The translations under genes were made by a program, and so were the position numbers. Below are positions 9,201-17,496 of a stretch of 25,755 nucleotides of DNA, in pieces. How positions within the stretch are numbered: the first letter of the stretch is position 1; each line of letters starts with the position of its first letter. The notes under the pieces are model-generated. The model was not told where the DNA came from. It did no database searches and was given only the letters and a program-made list of their open reading frames with translations. Source of the DNA: a virus; the IMG/VR virus record IMGVR_UViG_3300030419_004779, positions 5,693 to 31,447 of that record; one strand, 5' to 3'.

Positions 9201-12200
9201 CTGATAATGGTGATGTGTTTACTGTTTTGAGTTATGATAAAGAAAGATTTGCACATGATATTCCAAGAATTGGTGTTGCTAAAGTAAGAGCATCAGATAC
9301 ATTTGATTTTAGACCTAGAGTATCAGAATTTGATCCAGCAGCTGCTACTGCATCACCATTTGATTTTAGTTCTAGAAGTCTTAATGATGTACCAAAATTA
9401 CTTATGGCTTCAGGTGAAGGATCTATTGTAGGATATGATTTCTATCTACCAAGAATTGATAAGATATATTTAAATACGAAAGGTGAATTTATTATTGAAA
9501 AAGGCATATCATCAAAATTCCCTAAAGCACCTATTAAAAATGATGCTTTGATGGAATTAGGAACAGTTAATCTTCCACCATATCTCTATAATCCACAAAA
9601 CGCTAGTGTAAGTTTGGTTGATAATAAGAGATATACAATGAGAGATATTGGATTTATTGAGGATAGAGTTGATAATTTAGAAAGAGTAACATCATTATCA
9701 ATACTTGAAGTATCTACCCAGACACTTCAAATACAAGATATTGAGGGAAGAAATAGATTTAAGAGTGGATTTTTTGTTGATGACTTTAAAAATTATGCTT
9801 TAATTAATAGGGGATTATCTGCAATTCAGATTAATCCAGTTTCAGAGGAATTAGTACCTATTGTTACTAGAAATTCTCTTGAATCATATCTTGCAACTCG
9901 TGATGAAATAACTGATCAAAGATATGATGGTAATGATGATTATACCCTATTGGATCCTAATGTTCAAAAAACTGGTGATGCAGTAACTCTAAAATATGAT
10001 GAAATTGATTGGATTGAACAACCATATGCAACTAATACAGAAAATGTTAACCCATTTAATGTTGTTGTTTATAATGGAAGTGTTCAATTAAGTCCGGCAT
10101 TTGATACATGGGTTAGAACAATTCAGCTTCCAGATAGGACAATTAATGTTACGAATAGTACTAATAGAACTCGCGTACAAAATCTTACAAGTAGTCTGAA
10201 TTTGAATTTGGGGGATATAGAAATTGAAGGTGAAACTATAATTAATAGATCTAGTGTTCCAGATCCTCATAGAAATGGAACTACAGTAAGAACTGTAACC
10301 CAAAATACAAGATGGGGAAATAGTAGTAGTGTAAGCGATACTGATACTTCAACAAGTACTAATGTCGATACAATGCGATTTGATGATATTAATACTAGGA
10401 ATCAACTTATATCATCAGCAAATGAGACATTTATGAGGTCTAGAAATACAGAATTTACTGCATCAAACCTCAAGCCTTCTACAAGATTCTATCAATTTAT
10501 TGATGGAAGTAGTGGATTAGATTTTATTCCTAAATTAATTGAGATAGCAAATAGTTCTACTTTAGATACTTATGGTACAGAGAATGGTATATTTGAAGTT
10601 GGAGAAGAAGTACGTGGATATGATTCAAATTCAAATAGACTTATTTCATTTAGAGTTTGTACTTCCAACCATAAGTTTGGATCATTTAATAATCCATCAT
10701 CTATATTTAATATAAATCCATATGTTAGAACAGAATCTATACCTGATAATTATAGTCAAGATTCTAAGGTTTTAAATGTTGATACAACATCATTATCAAC
10801 TGAAGCTCAAGGTTTATATAATGGTTATATTCTTAAGGGAATGAAACTTGTTGGACAAACAAGTGGAGCTGTTGCATGGGTTAAAGATTTAAGATTAGTT
10901 TCTGATAATTATGGAGATTTAATTGGATCATTCTATATAAGAGATCCATTTGGGACTAATCCTATACCTTCATTAAGATTGCAGACAGGAACAAAAACAT
11001 TTAAGATAACTTCAAGTTCTACAAATGATTCTGGAACTCCTGGAAGTAATTCAGTTTCTTTTGCAACTGCTAATTATAATTCTCAAGGAACTGTAAATCA
11101 GTGGGAGAATGAAGTAACAAATACAACGAATATTTTAACTACTACAACTACAACTAATCTAACAACGAATGCATCAGCTTCTGTTCGAATTGGAATAGTT
11201 GATACTCATATAAATGAAGTTGCTTATTATGATCCATTAGCACAAACGTTTATAGTTGGAGGAAATGTTGAAGCACCATCAGATATTGATTTGAGTGATG
11301 ATGTTAATGGAGTATTTTTAACTTCTGTTGATTTATATTTTGCTAAAGTAGATGCTGAGAATGCTCCATTAAGAGTTCAAATAAGAACAGTTGAATTTGG
11401 AACTCCTACTTTGACAGTTATAGGAAAAACTGTTACTTTAAGACCAAGATCTGTTGATTCATTTGGTAATGTTACAGATACAATAAAAACATCAACAGAT
11501 GGAAGTGTTCCAACAAAAATTACCTTCCCTGAGCCAATTTGGTTAGCACCTAGTCAAGAATATGCAATTGTAGTTATTTCAGCAAATAGTGATTCTTATG
11601 AATTATGGACTGCTACAATGGGTGAAAAAACTGTAGGTACTCAAACACTGCCAGATGTTGAAAGTGTTAGATATACACAACAGTTTGCTCTTGGTAGTTT
11701 ATTTAAATCTCAAAATGGATCTATTTGGACACCAACCCAAATGCAAGATCTTAAATTTAAACTTTATAAGGCACAGTTTACTGCTACAACAGGAACTGCA
11801 TTCTTCTATAATCCAACCTTAAGTAGAAGTAATGGTTATGTTCCTAAGTTACCTGATAATCCTATAAGAACTATACCAAAGACTGCTACTCTTGGAATTA
11901 CTACTATTCCTTCTACTGAAAGTGCAATCACTACATTAGGTGTTGGTAGAAAGATATCTGGTTCTGCTGGTAAAGGTGGTTCTGCTGTTGTTGTTGGACA
12001 AGGAGCTTCTGTAATTGATTGTGGTACCATTACAAATGGTGGAAGTAATTACTTAACAGATGCTAATGTAGAAACTTATGCTATTACTGGTAATGGTTCT
12101 GGATTAAGATTAAATATTACTGCTACTAGTGGGGTAATTGGTGTAGCAACATTTGCATCTATTGATAATCCAGGTGGACATGGTTATAAAGTTGGTGATG

Positions 12201-13810
12201 TTGTTGGTATTACAACAAATACAGTTGGTACTTCACCAGGACAAGGTAAAGATGCAAGAATTACTATTGCTTCAGTATCAGGTGATGTAGATACATTATA
12301 TCTCTCTGGAATTCAAGGAGAGGTAGGTACCGAAGGTAGTGGTAAAGAATTTGCTGTGGGATTGGGATTAACTTATTATAATGATGCTGGAACATTAGTT
12401 TCATTAGCATCTACTAATATAAGAACTTCTACCGCAGATGGTGGAGTACGATCTGGAAATTATATGAAGGTGGATCACTTCAATCATAATATGTACTCTA
12501 GTACTAATAAAGTATTATTAAGTGATATTGAGTCTTCTGTCGTACCAACTACTTTGTCTGCATCATTAAACTTGCAGGAGGTTACTTCAATTAGTGTTGG
12601 AAGTACTTCTAATTTTGGAACCTTTGAGGGTGTGGATGTAAGTTCATCAAATCCAGGATATGTAAAGATTGGAGATGAAATTATCAAATATGATGCTATA
12701 GGTTCTGGAACTCTTACAATTGATACTTCTGGTAGAGGAGTTGATGCAACAGTTGTACAGTCCCATAATGTTAATACTTTAGTATATAAGTATGAACTTA
12801 ATGGAGTTTCTTTAAGGAGAATAAACAGAGTCAAAGCTCATGATATTAAAGAACCAATAACTTCTGATAGTTATTATATTGAAATAGATAGATCAGATAC
12901 TGATTATGGAATTGATAGAAGTGTTGATGGAACTCCTACTGGAATGCCACAACTTTCATTTACAATTGATGAATCTGTAGGTGGTTCAAATGCTAGGGCA
13001 TCAGAAAATATTTCTTACAGTGCAGTAGTTCCTACGTATGATATTCTTACTCCTGGATCGACTACTAACGTAACAGCTACTATTAGAACTATTAGTGGTA
13101 CTAGTATTGATGGTACTGAAGCATCATTTAATGATCTTGGATTTGAACCAATTGGAATTAATGTATTGAATAATTTTAATACAACAAGACTTGTATGTTC
13201 TGAAGTGAATGAAAATGAGTATCTAAGTACATTACCAAGAAGGAAATCTCTTACTACAGGAATAACATTAAATTCTAGTGATTCCAATCTTTCTCCAAGC
13301 ATAAATCTCAATAGAGCGTTTACAGAATTTATAACTAATCGTTTGGATAATCCAGTTGAAGATTATGCAAACGATAGAAGGGTTAATTCAATTTTTGATA
13401 ATTCTCATGCTGCTACATATGTATCTAATACTGTAAGATTAGCAAATCCAGCTTCATCTATTAAAGTACTTTTATCTGCTTATAGAGATTCTTCGGCAGA
13501 CTTTAGAGTTCTTTATAATTTAGTAAGAGCAGATTCTGATTCAATTGAACAATCATTTACATTATTCCCTGGTTATGATAATTTATCATATACTGATGAA
13601 AGTGGTTTTGTTGTTACTGATGAATCTAAGAATAGTGGTTTACCAGATAATTTTGTTCCTGCTAGTTTAACTAACCAATTCTTAGATTATGAATTTACTG
13701 CAGATAACCTTGATTTATTTGTTGGATATACAATTAAAATTGTAATGTCTGGTACCAATCAGGCACTTCCTCCAAGGATTAAAGATTTGAGAACAATAGC
13801 AGTAAGATGA
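6281..13810 (+). CDS. Giant DUF4815-like baseplate/tail structural protein (2509 aa)
   Basis: The N-terminus (residues 8-62: INPYYDDF, NFYKVLFKPGFPVQARELT, LLQNQVESFGNHIFKEGSVV) is the signature I associate with DUF4815 proteins of T4-like marine phages, where homologues are annotated as structural or gp10-like baseplate proteins. It occupies the slot after gp8 where T4 has gp9 and gp10. Residues about 1645-1830 form another conserved block (DPLAQTFIV, FLTSVDLYF, PIWLAPSQEYAIVV). The C-terminus ends PPRIKDLRTIAVR. Between them lie beta-repeat modules: GxxxxGxxSGxxAxV motifs near residues 97-115, about 480, 870 and 1525, and Gly-Tyr repeats near residues 1915-1980. It is unusually long for one polypeptide. 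No break or frameshift is seen. It starts 6 bases after gp8 and overlaps the next gene by 4 bases (ATGA). Virion role is confident; exact T4 equivalence is not. Confidence 0.85.
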   Translation: MAQKTNLNINPYYDDFSSDKNFYKVLFKPGFPVQARELTGLQSLLQNQVESFGNHIFKEGSVVSPGNFTYDGQFYAVKLNPTQSGIDISLYINEFIGKTITGSESGTTAKIQKVVLTSESSEVEYLTIYVKYLDSDDNLEFNQFQDGELLSTDENVTYGNTTITAGTSFASLITSGATAIGSAAYIGNAVYFVRGYFVNVTPQTLILDYYTNTPSYRVGFQVDELIITAKDDPSLYDNAKGFTNYAAPGADRFKISLSLTKKPLSDTNDTNFIELLRVKDGKLKKLNVKTQYNEIRDWIAGRTYDESGDYAVRQFDISVHNSLNDRLGNNGIFFAGEKTEEKNEPSDDLMCVKVSPGLAYVRGYEVPKSGTTLLDVEKPRDTANVENMQIPFDMGNTLRINNVYGVAQHKKTISLYNRKRGDSAAQIGDARVYSCDLADGSYVDDTTQWNLRLYDIQTYTKLTLNATVSASDIPATAFIQGKSSGASGYATAAGSGGSVVMVRQTSGTFAKGEPILVNGIDFSRTIKEFIAYGTQNIKSVGQTKSGDYPDFAADTVLEKFRLPGQISQLTIPPTLTTGGTFICTSTGSQFVGLRTDTILSYQRPGFSTETYNRITAVASDGLSITLGPITSGAGAGVTGVYDGQIMAGLTTSTIVTPSAMAPLIRGSGKFYAQLPDSNISSVDLYTSQFTVTEQLTNQSISGGSLTFDLSDVTGISSAVFSTYDQDRYSVHYSDGNQGAVTSDTFSLDGDEVTITGLESGSITGVTVNTTLSKYGVQSKIKQYNRSQTVDIIRSKYSQSGVGVNTSIADGLNFNEFYGLRVQDEEICLNYPDVAKVLKVYESLNSGDATLDQLQFSASASVHTNAIIGENLTGATSNAIARVVSSPSANNLKIVYLTDDRLTVGESVTFEESTITTDIETITLGSYKDITNSFTLDKGQKDEYYDYSRLVRKKNTQDPSRRLKVVLDYYSVPATDNGDVFTVLSYDKERFAHDIPRIGVAKVRASDTFDFRPRVSEFDPAAATASPFDFSSRSLNDVPKLLMASGEGSIVGYDFYLPRIDKIYLNTKGEFIIEKGISSKFPKAPIKNDALMELGTVNLPPYLYNPQNASVSLVDNKRYTMRDIGFIEDRVDNLERVTSLSILEVSTQTLQIQDIEGRNRFKSGFFVDDFKNYALINRGLSAIQINPVSEELVPIVTRNSLESYLATRDEITDQRYDGNDDYTLLDPNVQKTGDAVTLKYDEIDWIEQPYATNTENVNPFNVVVYNGSVQLSPAFDTWVRTIQLPDRTINVTNSTNRTRVQNLTSSLNLNLGDIEIEGETIINRSSVPDPHRNGTTVRTVTQNTRWGNSSSVSDTDTSTSTNVDTMRFDDINTRNQLISSANETFMRSRNTEFTASNLKPSTRFYQFIDGSSGLDFIPKLIEIANSSTLDTYGTENGIFEVGEEVRGYDSNSNRLISFRVCTSNHKFGSFNNPSSIFNINPYVRTESIPDNYSQDSKVLNVDTTSLSTEAQGLYNGYILKGMKLVGQTSGAVAWVKDLRLVSDNYGDLIGSFYIRDPFGTNPIPSLRLQTGTKTFKITSSSTNDSGTPGSNSVSFATANYNSQGTVNQWENEVTNTTNILTTTTTTNLTTNASASVRIGIVDTHINEVAYYDPLAQTFIVGGNVEAPSDIDLSDDVNGVFLTSVDLYFAKVDAENAPLRVQIRTVEFGTPTLTVIGKTVTLRPRSVDSFGNVTDTIKTSTDGSVPTKITFPEPIWLAPSQEYAIVVISANSDSYELWTATMGEKTVGTQTLPDVESVRYTQQFALGSLFKSQNGSIWTPTQMQDLKFKLYKAQFTATTGTAFFYNPTLSRSNGYVPKLPDNPIRTIPKTATLGITTIPSTESAITTLGVGRKISGSAGKGGSAVVVGQGASVIDCGTITNGGSNYLTDANVETYAITGNGSGLRLNITATSGVIGVATFASIDNPGGHGYKVGDVVGITTNTVGTSPGQGKDARITIASVSGDVDTLYLSGIQGEVGTEGSGKEFAVGLGLTYYNDAGTLVSLASTNIRTSTADGGVRSGNYMKVDHFNHNMYSSTNKVLLSDIESSVVPTTLSASLNLQEVTSISVGSTSNFGTFEGVDVSSSNPGYVKIGDEIIKYDAIGSGTLTIDTSGRGVDATVVQSHNVNTLVYKYELNGVSLRRINRVKAHDIKEPITSDSYYIEIDRSDTDYGIDRSVDGTPTGMPQLSFTIDESVGGSNARASENISYSAVVPTYDILTPGSTTNVTATIRTISGTSIDGTEASFNDLGFEPIGINVLNNFNTTRLVCSEVNENEYLSTLPRRKSLTTGITLNSSDSNLSPSINLNRAFTEFITNRLDNPVEDYANDRRVNSIFDNSHAATYVSNTVRLANPASSIKVLLSAYRDSSADFRVLYNLVRADSDSIEQSFTLFPGYDNLSYTDESGFVVTDESKNSGLPDNFVPASLTNQFLDYEFTADNLDLFVGYTIKIVMSGTNQALPPRIKDLRTIAVR

Positions 13811-14019
13811 TTAAAGTTGAAGGATATCAAAATTTATATCGTGATGAAACAAGTGGTGCCATAATCAATACTGATTCCATGGCATATAACCAGTATGTTA
13901 ATTCATTAAATCATAGAGATTCTCAAAAAAAGGAACTCGATAAAATGAAAAAAGATATTGATGAAATTAAATCTCTTCTGAAAAATTTAGCAATGAATTC
14001 TCATAATATAAATATCTAA
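13807..14019 (+). CDS. Small coiled-coil protein (70 aa), function unknown
   Basis: This 70-residue protein begins MIKVEGYQNLYRDETSGAII and ends in a charged helix, residues about 37-62, with Lys/Glu/Asp and hydrophobic residues in a heptad-like pattern (ELDKMKKDIDEIKSLLKNL), predicting a short coiled coil. The ATG overlaps the stop of the giant baseplate gene as ATGA, the classic arrangement for translational coupling, so the two are probably made in proportion. The 3' end carries a late promoter for the next gene. I recall similar small proteins at this place in marine T4-like phages but know no function. A small oligomerising linker or assembly factor of the baseplate is a guess. Confidence 0.8.
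   Translation: MIKVEGYQNLYRDETSGAIINTDSMAYNQYVNSLNHRDSQKKELDKMKKDIDEIKSLLKNLAMNSHNINI
14007..14014 (+). promoter_or_regulatory. T4-type late promoter for the 113-aa gene through gp17
   Basis: Exact TATAAATA, lying within the last codons of the 70-aa gene and ending 26 bases before the next ATG at 14041. It is followed by TCTAAA, as at the gp8 promoter. It probably drives the downstream chain of closely spaced genes, since no further exact consensus occurs in a gene border until 20407. Confidence 0.85.
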
Positions 14020-14040
14020 AGATAATAATCTATTTGACTA

Positions 14041-14382
14041 ATGGCAGTATATGTATCCAACATCACGATTGAACAGGGATATGATTTTGATACCTCTTTT
14101 CAATTGGAGGATACCAGGACAAATCAACCTTTAGTATTAGTTGGTGCCGCAATATCAACTTCTGCAATGATGAGAAAAACTTATACAAGTTCTAGTAAAG
14201 TTAGTTTTGCATCGTCAATTACAAATCCAGAAACTGGAATTATCTCTATAACAATGACAGCGGCAAAAACTCTTGGATTAAAACCAGGAAGATATGTATA
14301 TGATGTAAAAATTGTAAATGCTGGGAAAGAATACAAAGCCGTTGAAGGATCAGCATTAGTAAGAGCCGGGGTAACGAGGTAA
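14041..14382 (+). CDS. Small beta-sandwich virion protein (113 aa)
   Basis: A 113-residue protein starting MAVYVSNITIEQGYDFDTSF. The pattern (IEQGxDFDxxF, residues 9-20; SITNPETGIISITMTA, about 60-75; LKPGRYVYDVKI, about 80-91; a final EGSALVRAGVTR) fits a small immunoglobulin-like beta domain found beside tail and baseplate genes of many phages, including BppU-N-like proteins. That family link is from memory and is an inference. It is the first gene after a late promoter and overlaps the next gene as TAATG (stop 14380-14382, start 14382). It may form a baseplate or fibre adaptor. There is no catalytic motif and no signal or membrane segment. Confidence 0.75.
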   Translation: MAVYVSNITIEQGYDFDTSFQLEDTRTNQPLVLVGAAISTSAMMRKTYTSSSKVSFASSITNPETGIISITMTAAKTLGLKPGRYVYDVKIVNAGKEYKAVEGSALVRAGVTR

Positions 14383-15206
14383 TGCCAACCATAAACGATA
14401 GAATTGGATCACAAAATGTAATTCGTGTATTATCCAACGCTTCTGCACCACCAACAAGAATAGTTAATCTCCAGGATATTGATTCTTCTCGAAAAAATAT
14501 CGATGGACAACTTCTAGTTTGGAATTTGTCTGATGAAAAATTCTATATGACGAATGAGCTTGATTCAACAACGCTCATGGTTGCAGGTATTACTACATTT
14601 TCCAATACTACAGCATCTACGTCATTATCTAATGGAGCTTTAATTGTTAATGGTGGTGTCGGAATTGCTGGTAATTTAAACATAGGTGGTGATGCAACAG
14701 TTGTTGGTGTTGTAACATTTTCTAAGGACCTTGATATTAATGCTGCTATTGACGTTCTAAGTGGAATAAAAGTTACTGGTATTACTACATTAAATGGATT
14801 ACTTGATATCAATTCTGGTGCTGATGTTGTTGGTGTTACCACATTCGGTTCGCTTGTAGATGTTAATAATAGGATTGATGTAGTTGGTGGTGCTAACATA
14901 GATCAATTAAATGTTACTGGTGTTTCTAGCTTTGTTGGGGTAGGTACATTTAGTAGTGATTTACATGTTGGTGGTAATCTAAGTGTTGCTGGAACTGTTA
15001 CATCCGAAGATGTTGTTAACATAGATTCACTCGGTATTGTTACCGCAAGACATGGATTTAGAGCAACTGCTGGAGGAATTCATATACAAGCTGGTATTGC
15101 AACCTTTGCTGGAGCAGCTTCTTTTGCTGGAATAGTTACAACAACATCTGATGTATATACAACTGGTACATTTACTGCAGGTTTAATTGATGGAGGTACA
15201 TATTAA
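14382..15206 (+). CDS. Repeat fibre-like virion protein before gp13 (fibritin/wac position)
   Basis: A 274-residue protein with a distinct N-terminal head (residues 1-60: RIGSQNVIRVLSNASAPPTR, SSRKNIDGQLLVWNL) followed by about ten short strands of the type VxGITTF or VVGVVTFSKDL, roughly every 20 residues, up to the end (TAGLIDGGTY). This regularity suggests a beta-helix or triple-beta-spiral fibre, probably trimeric. T4 places the whisker protein fibritin (wac) immediately before gp13, but T4 fibritin is a coiled coil and no homology is visible, so functional equivalence is only positional. It overlaps both neighbours as TAATG, coupling it to the 113-aa protein and to gp13. It could be a collar whisker, a short tail fibre or a decoration. 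No enzymatic motif is seen. Confidence 0.75.
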   Translation: MPTINDRIGSQNVIRVLSNASAPPTRIVNLQDIDSSRKNIDGQLLVWNLSDEKFYMTNELDSTTLMVAGITTFSNTTASTSLSNGALIVNGGVGIAGNLNIGGDATVVGVVTFSKDLDINAAIDVLSGIKVTGITTLNGLLDINSGADVVGVTTFGSLVDVNNRIDVVGGANIDQLNVTGVSSFVGVGTFSSDLHVGGNLSVAGTVTSEDVVNIDSLGIVTARHGFRATAGGIHIQAGIATFAGAASFAGIVTTTSDVYTTGTFTAGLIDGGTY

Positions 15207-16063
15207 TGGCAAAACCAGCAAGTAGACAGGAATTAATTGATTATACTTTAAGAAAATTAGGAGAGCCTGTAGTCGAAATTAATGTAGATGATGATCAAAT
15301 AGATGATTTAGTTGATGATGCACTTCAATATTTTCAAGAGCGTCATTTTGACGGTGTTGAGAGAATGTATTTGAAATATAAATTAACAGATGATGATATT
15401 AATAGAGGAAAAGCAACAAATGAATCTGGAAGTACAAATACATTAGGAATTACAACAACATCAGGCATTTCCACTACTGTAAGTGGTATGTCTACTATGA
15501 CAAATTATTTCTATGAGAATTCTAATTTTATACAGGTTCCTGATTCTGTTATTGGAATAGAAAAGGTTTTTAGGTTTGATAGCAGCACTATATCGGATGG
15601 AATGTTTAATATAAAATATCAATTATTTTTGAATGATATGTATCAGTTCAATTCTATTGATTTACTTCAGTATTCTATGGTAAAAACTTATTTGGAGGAT
15701 ATTGAATTTATATTAACTACAGATAAGCAGATTAGATTTAATAAAAGACAAGGTAGAATGTATCTTGATATAGATTGGGGTTCAGAAACTAAAGATACCT
15801 TTTTAATTATTGATTGTTATAGAATTTTAGATCCTAATACATTTACGGGAGTTTATAATGATAGTTTTCTTAAAAAATATTTAACTGCACTTATAAAACG
15901 ACAATGGGGTCAAAATTTACTCAAATTTAGGGGAACTAAACTTCCTGGTGGAGTAGAACTTAATGGTCGAGAGTTATATGAAGATGCTGAGAGAGATTTG
16001 GAAGATATTAAACAAAGGATGTCTTTAGAATATGAATTGCCACCATATGACTTTATTGGATAA
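15206..16063 (+). CDS. 13: Neck protein gp13
   Basis: Head completion protein that, with gp14, caps the filled head and forms the connector for the tail. The N-terminus (residues 7-57: RQELIDYTLRKLGEP, INVDDDQIDDLVDDALQYF, ERHFDGVERMYLKYK) is the characteristic gp13 start in T4-like marine phages and resembles the helical N-terminus of T4 gp13. At 285 residues it is close to T4 gp13 (309). Residues 70-95 are a Thr/Ser/Gly-rich spacer. The remainder is conserved-looking, ending YELPPYDFIG. It starts as TAATG on the stop of the fibre-like gene, and its stop is 2 bases before gp14. Order gp13-gp14-gp15 supports the call. Confidence 0.92.
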   Translation: MAKPASRQELIDYTLRKLGEPVVEINVDDDQIDDLVDDALQYFQERHFDGVERMYLKYKLTDDDINRGKATNESGSTNTLGITTTSGISTTVSGMSTMTNYFYENSNFIQVPDSVIGIEKVFRFDSSTISDGMFNIKYQLFLNDMYQFNSIDLLQYSMVKTYLEDIEFILTTDKQIRFNKRQGRMYLDIDWGSETKDTFLIIDCYRILDPNTFTGVYNDSFLKKYLTALIKRQWGQNLLKFRGTKLPGGVELNGRELYEDAERDLEDIKQRMSLEYELPPYDFIG

Positions 16064-16065
16064 TT

Positions 16066-17496
16066 ATGGCATTAAATTCATATTTTCTACAAGGATCTAC
16101 TGGTGAACAAAATCTTGTTCAGGATTTAATTAATGAACAGATAAAGATTTATGGTGTTGAAGTATATTATCTTCCTAGGAAAATATTCACTACTGATAAT
16201 ATCATAAAAGAAATTCAATCATCTAAATTTGATGATAGTTTTCTTATAGAAATGTATATTAATAATTATGAGGGATATGCCCCAGATTATGATGTAATGA
16301 CCAAATTTGGATTACAATTGAAAAATGAGGTAAGTCTTACTGTTTCTAGAGAAAGATTTGAAGACTTTATTGCACCATTTTTGGAGGGTATGTCATCTGG
16401 TATTAGGGAAGGAAGAATTACTGGATATAGTTTTGGTGATTTAATTAGTAGGCCAAAAGAAGGAGATTTGATCTATTTTCCTCTTGGTGAGAGATTATTT
16501 GAAATTAAAAGGGTAGAAGCAGAAAAACCATTCTATCAATTAGGAAAACTTTATACCTATGATTTAAGTTGTGAACTCTTTGAATATGAAAATGAACTTA
16601 TTGATACTAGTATTGATGAGGTGGATGAGACAGTTGCAGATGAAGGGTATATAACAACTGTTAATTTAGTTGGTCTTGGAATAACTGCCACTGCTGTTAC
16701 TGGAATATCAAGTGGTGGAGTTACTGAAATTTTCTTGAATAATGATGGATCAGGATTTACATCAGCCCCTACAATTTCTTTCTCAGCAGCACCAGCTGGA
16801 GGACATGATGCTCATGGTGTTGCTATTACTACTGAACGAGCCAATGTTACTTCTATCTATAGGATAGAAATGACAAATACTGGTGCTGGATATACTGTTG
16901 CTCCAACAATTTCAATTAGTGGTGGTGGAGGAACTGGAGCTGCTGCAACTTGTTCTATTTCAACCACATTTGGTGTACAGTCGGTTACTGTAGCTGCAGG
17001 TTCTACTGGATATTCTTCTACCCCACTTTCAACAGTTACTGCTCCTCCTACTGGAATCAATACTGCAGTAATAAGTCCAGTATTGGAATCTGTTTCTGGT
17101 GGTGGAATTAGTACTGTCAGAATAATAAATGCTGGTATTGGATATACTGTTGCACCAACACTTGTATTCAGTACTCCACAATCTGGTCTTGGAACATTCT
17201 ACTATGGTGAAGTTGTTACTGGTCAAAGTTCTGGTATTACTGCAGTAGTTAGAAACTTCCGTAAGGATACAGATGTGAGTACAATTGATCCACCAACTAC
17301 ACTACAAGTATCCCTAAATACAGGTAAGTTCTATGACGGTGAAATAGTAGTTGGAGCATTATCTACTGCTACATATCTTGTTAAGAATCATGATCTTGAT
17401 AGTTTTGACCAAGCATTTGACTCAAATGAAGACATTGAGACGGAAGCAGACAATATACTAGACTTTAGTGAAGGAAATCCATTCGGAGATTATTAA
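16066..17496 (+). CDS. 14: Neck protein gp14 with inserted beta-repeat domain
   Basis: Neck/head completion partner of gp13. Residues 1-205 form the gp14 core (GVEVYYLPRKI, residues 30-40; FDDSFLIEMYINNYEG, 55-70; KFGLQLKNEVSLTVSRERFED, 80-100; PKEGDLIYFPLGERLFEI, 130-147). T4 gp14 is 256 residues; this one is 476. The excess is residues about 215-440: four Gly-Tyr repeats (SGFTSAPTISF, AGYTVAPTISI, TGYSSTPLSTV, IGYTVAPTLVF) and two GExVxG modules (380-397 and 425-440). The protein then ends with an acidic tail DIETEADNILDFSEGNPFGDY, which looks like a genuine neck-protein terminus, so the repeats are probably an insertion rather than an appended domain. The stop overlaps gp15 as TAATG. The core call is strong; the insert's function is unknown. 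Confidence 0.92.
   Translation: MALNSYFLQGSTGEQNLVQDLINEQIKIYGVEVYYLPRKIFTTDNIIKEIQSSKFDDSFLIEMYINNYEGYAPDYDVMTKFGLQLKNEVSLTVSRERFEDFIAPFLEGMSSGIREGRITGYSFGDLISRPKEGDLIYFPLGERLFEIKRVEAEKPFYQLGKLYTYDLSCELFEYENELIDTSIDEVDETVADEGYITTVNLVGLGITATAVTGISSGGVTEIFLNNDGSGFTSAPTISFSAAPAGGHDAHGVAITTERANVTSIYRIEMTNTGAGYTVAPTISISGGGGTGAAATCSISTTFGVQSVTVAAGSTGYSSTPLSTVTAPPTGINTAVISPVLESVSGGGISTVRIINAGIGYTVAPTLVFSTPQSGLGTFYYGEVVTGQSSGITAVVRNFRKDTDVSTIDPPTTLQVSLNTGKFYDGEIVVGALSTATYLVKNHDLDSFDQAFDSNEDIETEADNILDFSEGNPFGDY

Noticed and set aside
12484-12834. Reverse-strand open frames (this one and others such as 22639-22983 and 14543-14899)
   Set aside because: They mirror strongly supported plus-strand genes, lack promoters and binding sites, and read as Ser/Thr/Val shadow sequence of Thr/Ser/Gly-rich genes.
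6281-13810. Possible misassembly or fusion of several genes into one 2509-aa frame
   Set aside because: The frame is continuous, composition is uniform, and family-typical N- and C-terminal motifs are both present, so one protein is the simplest reading.
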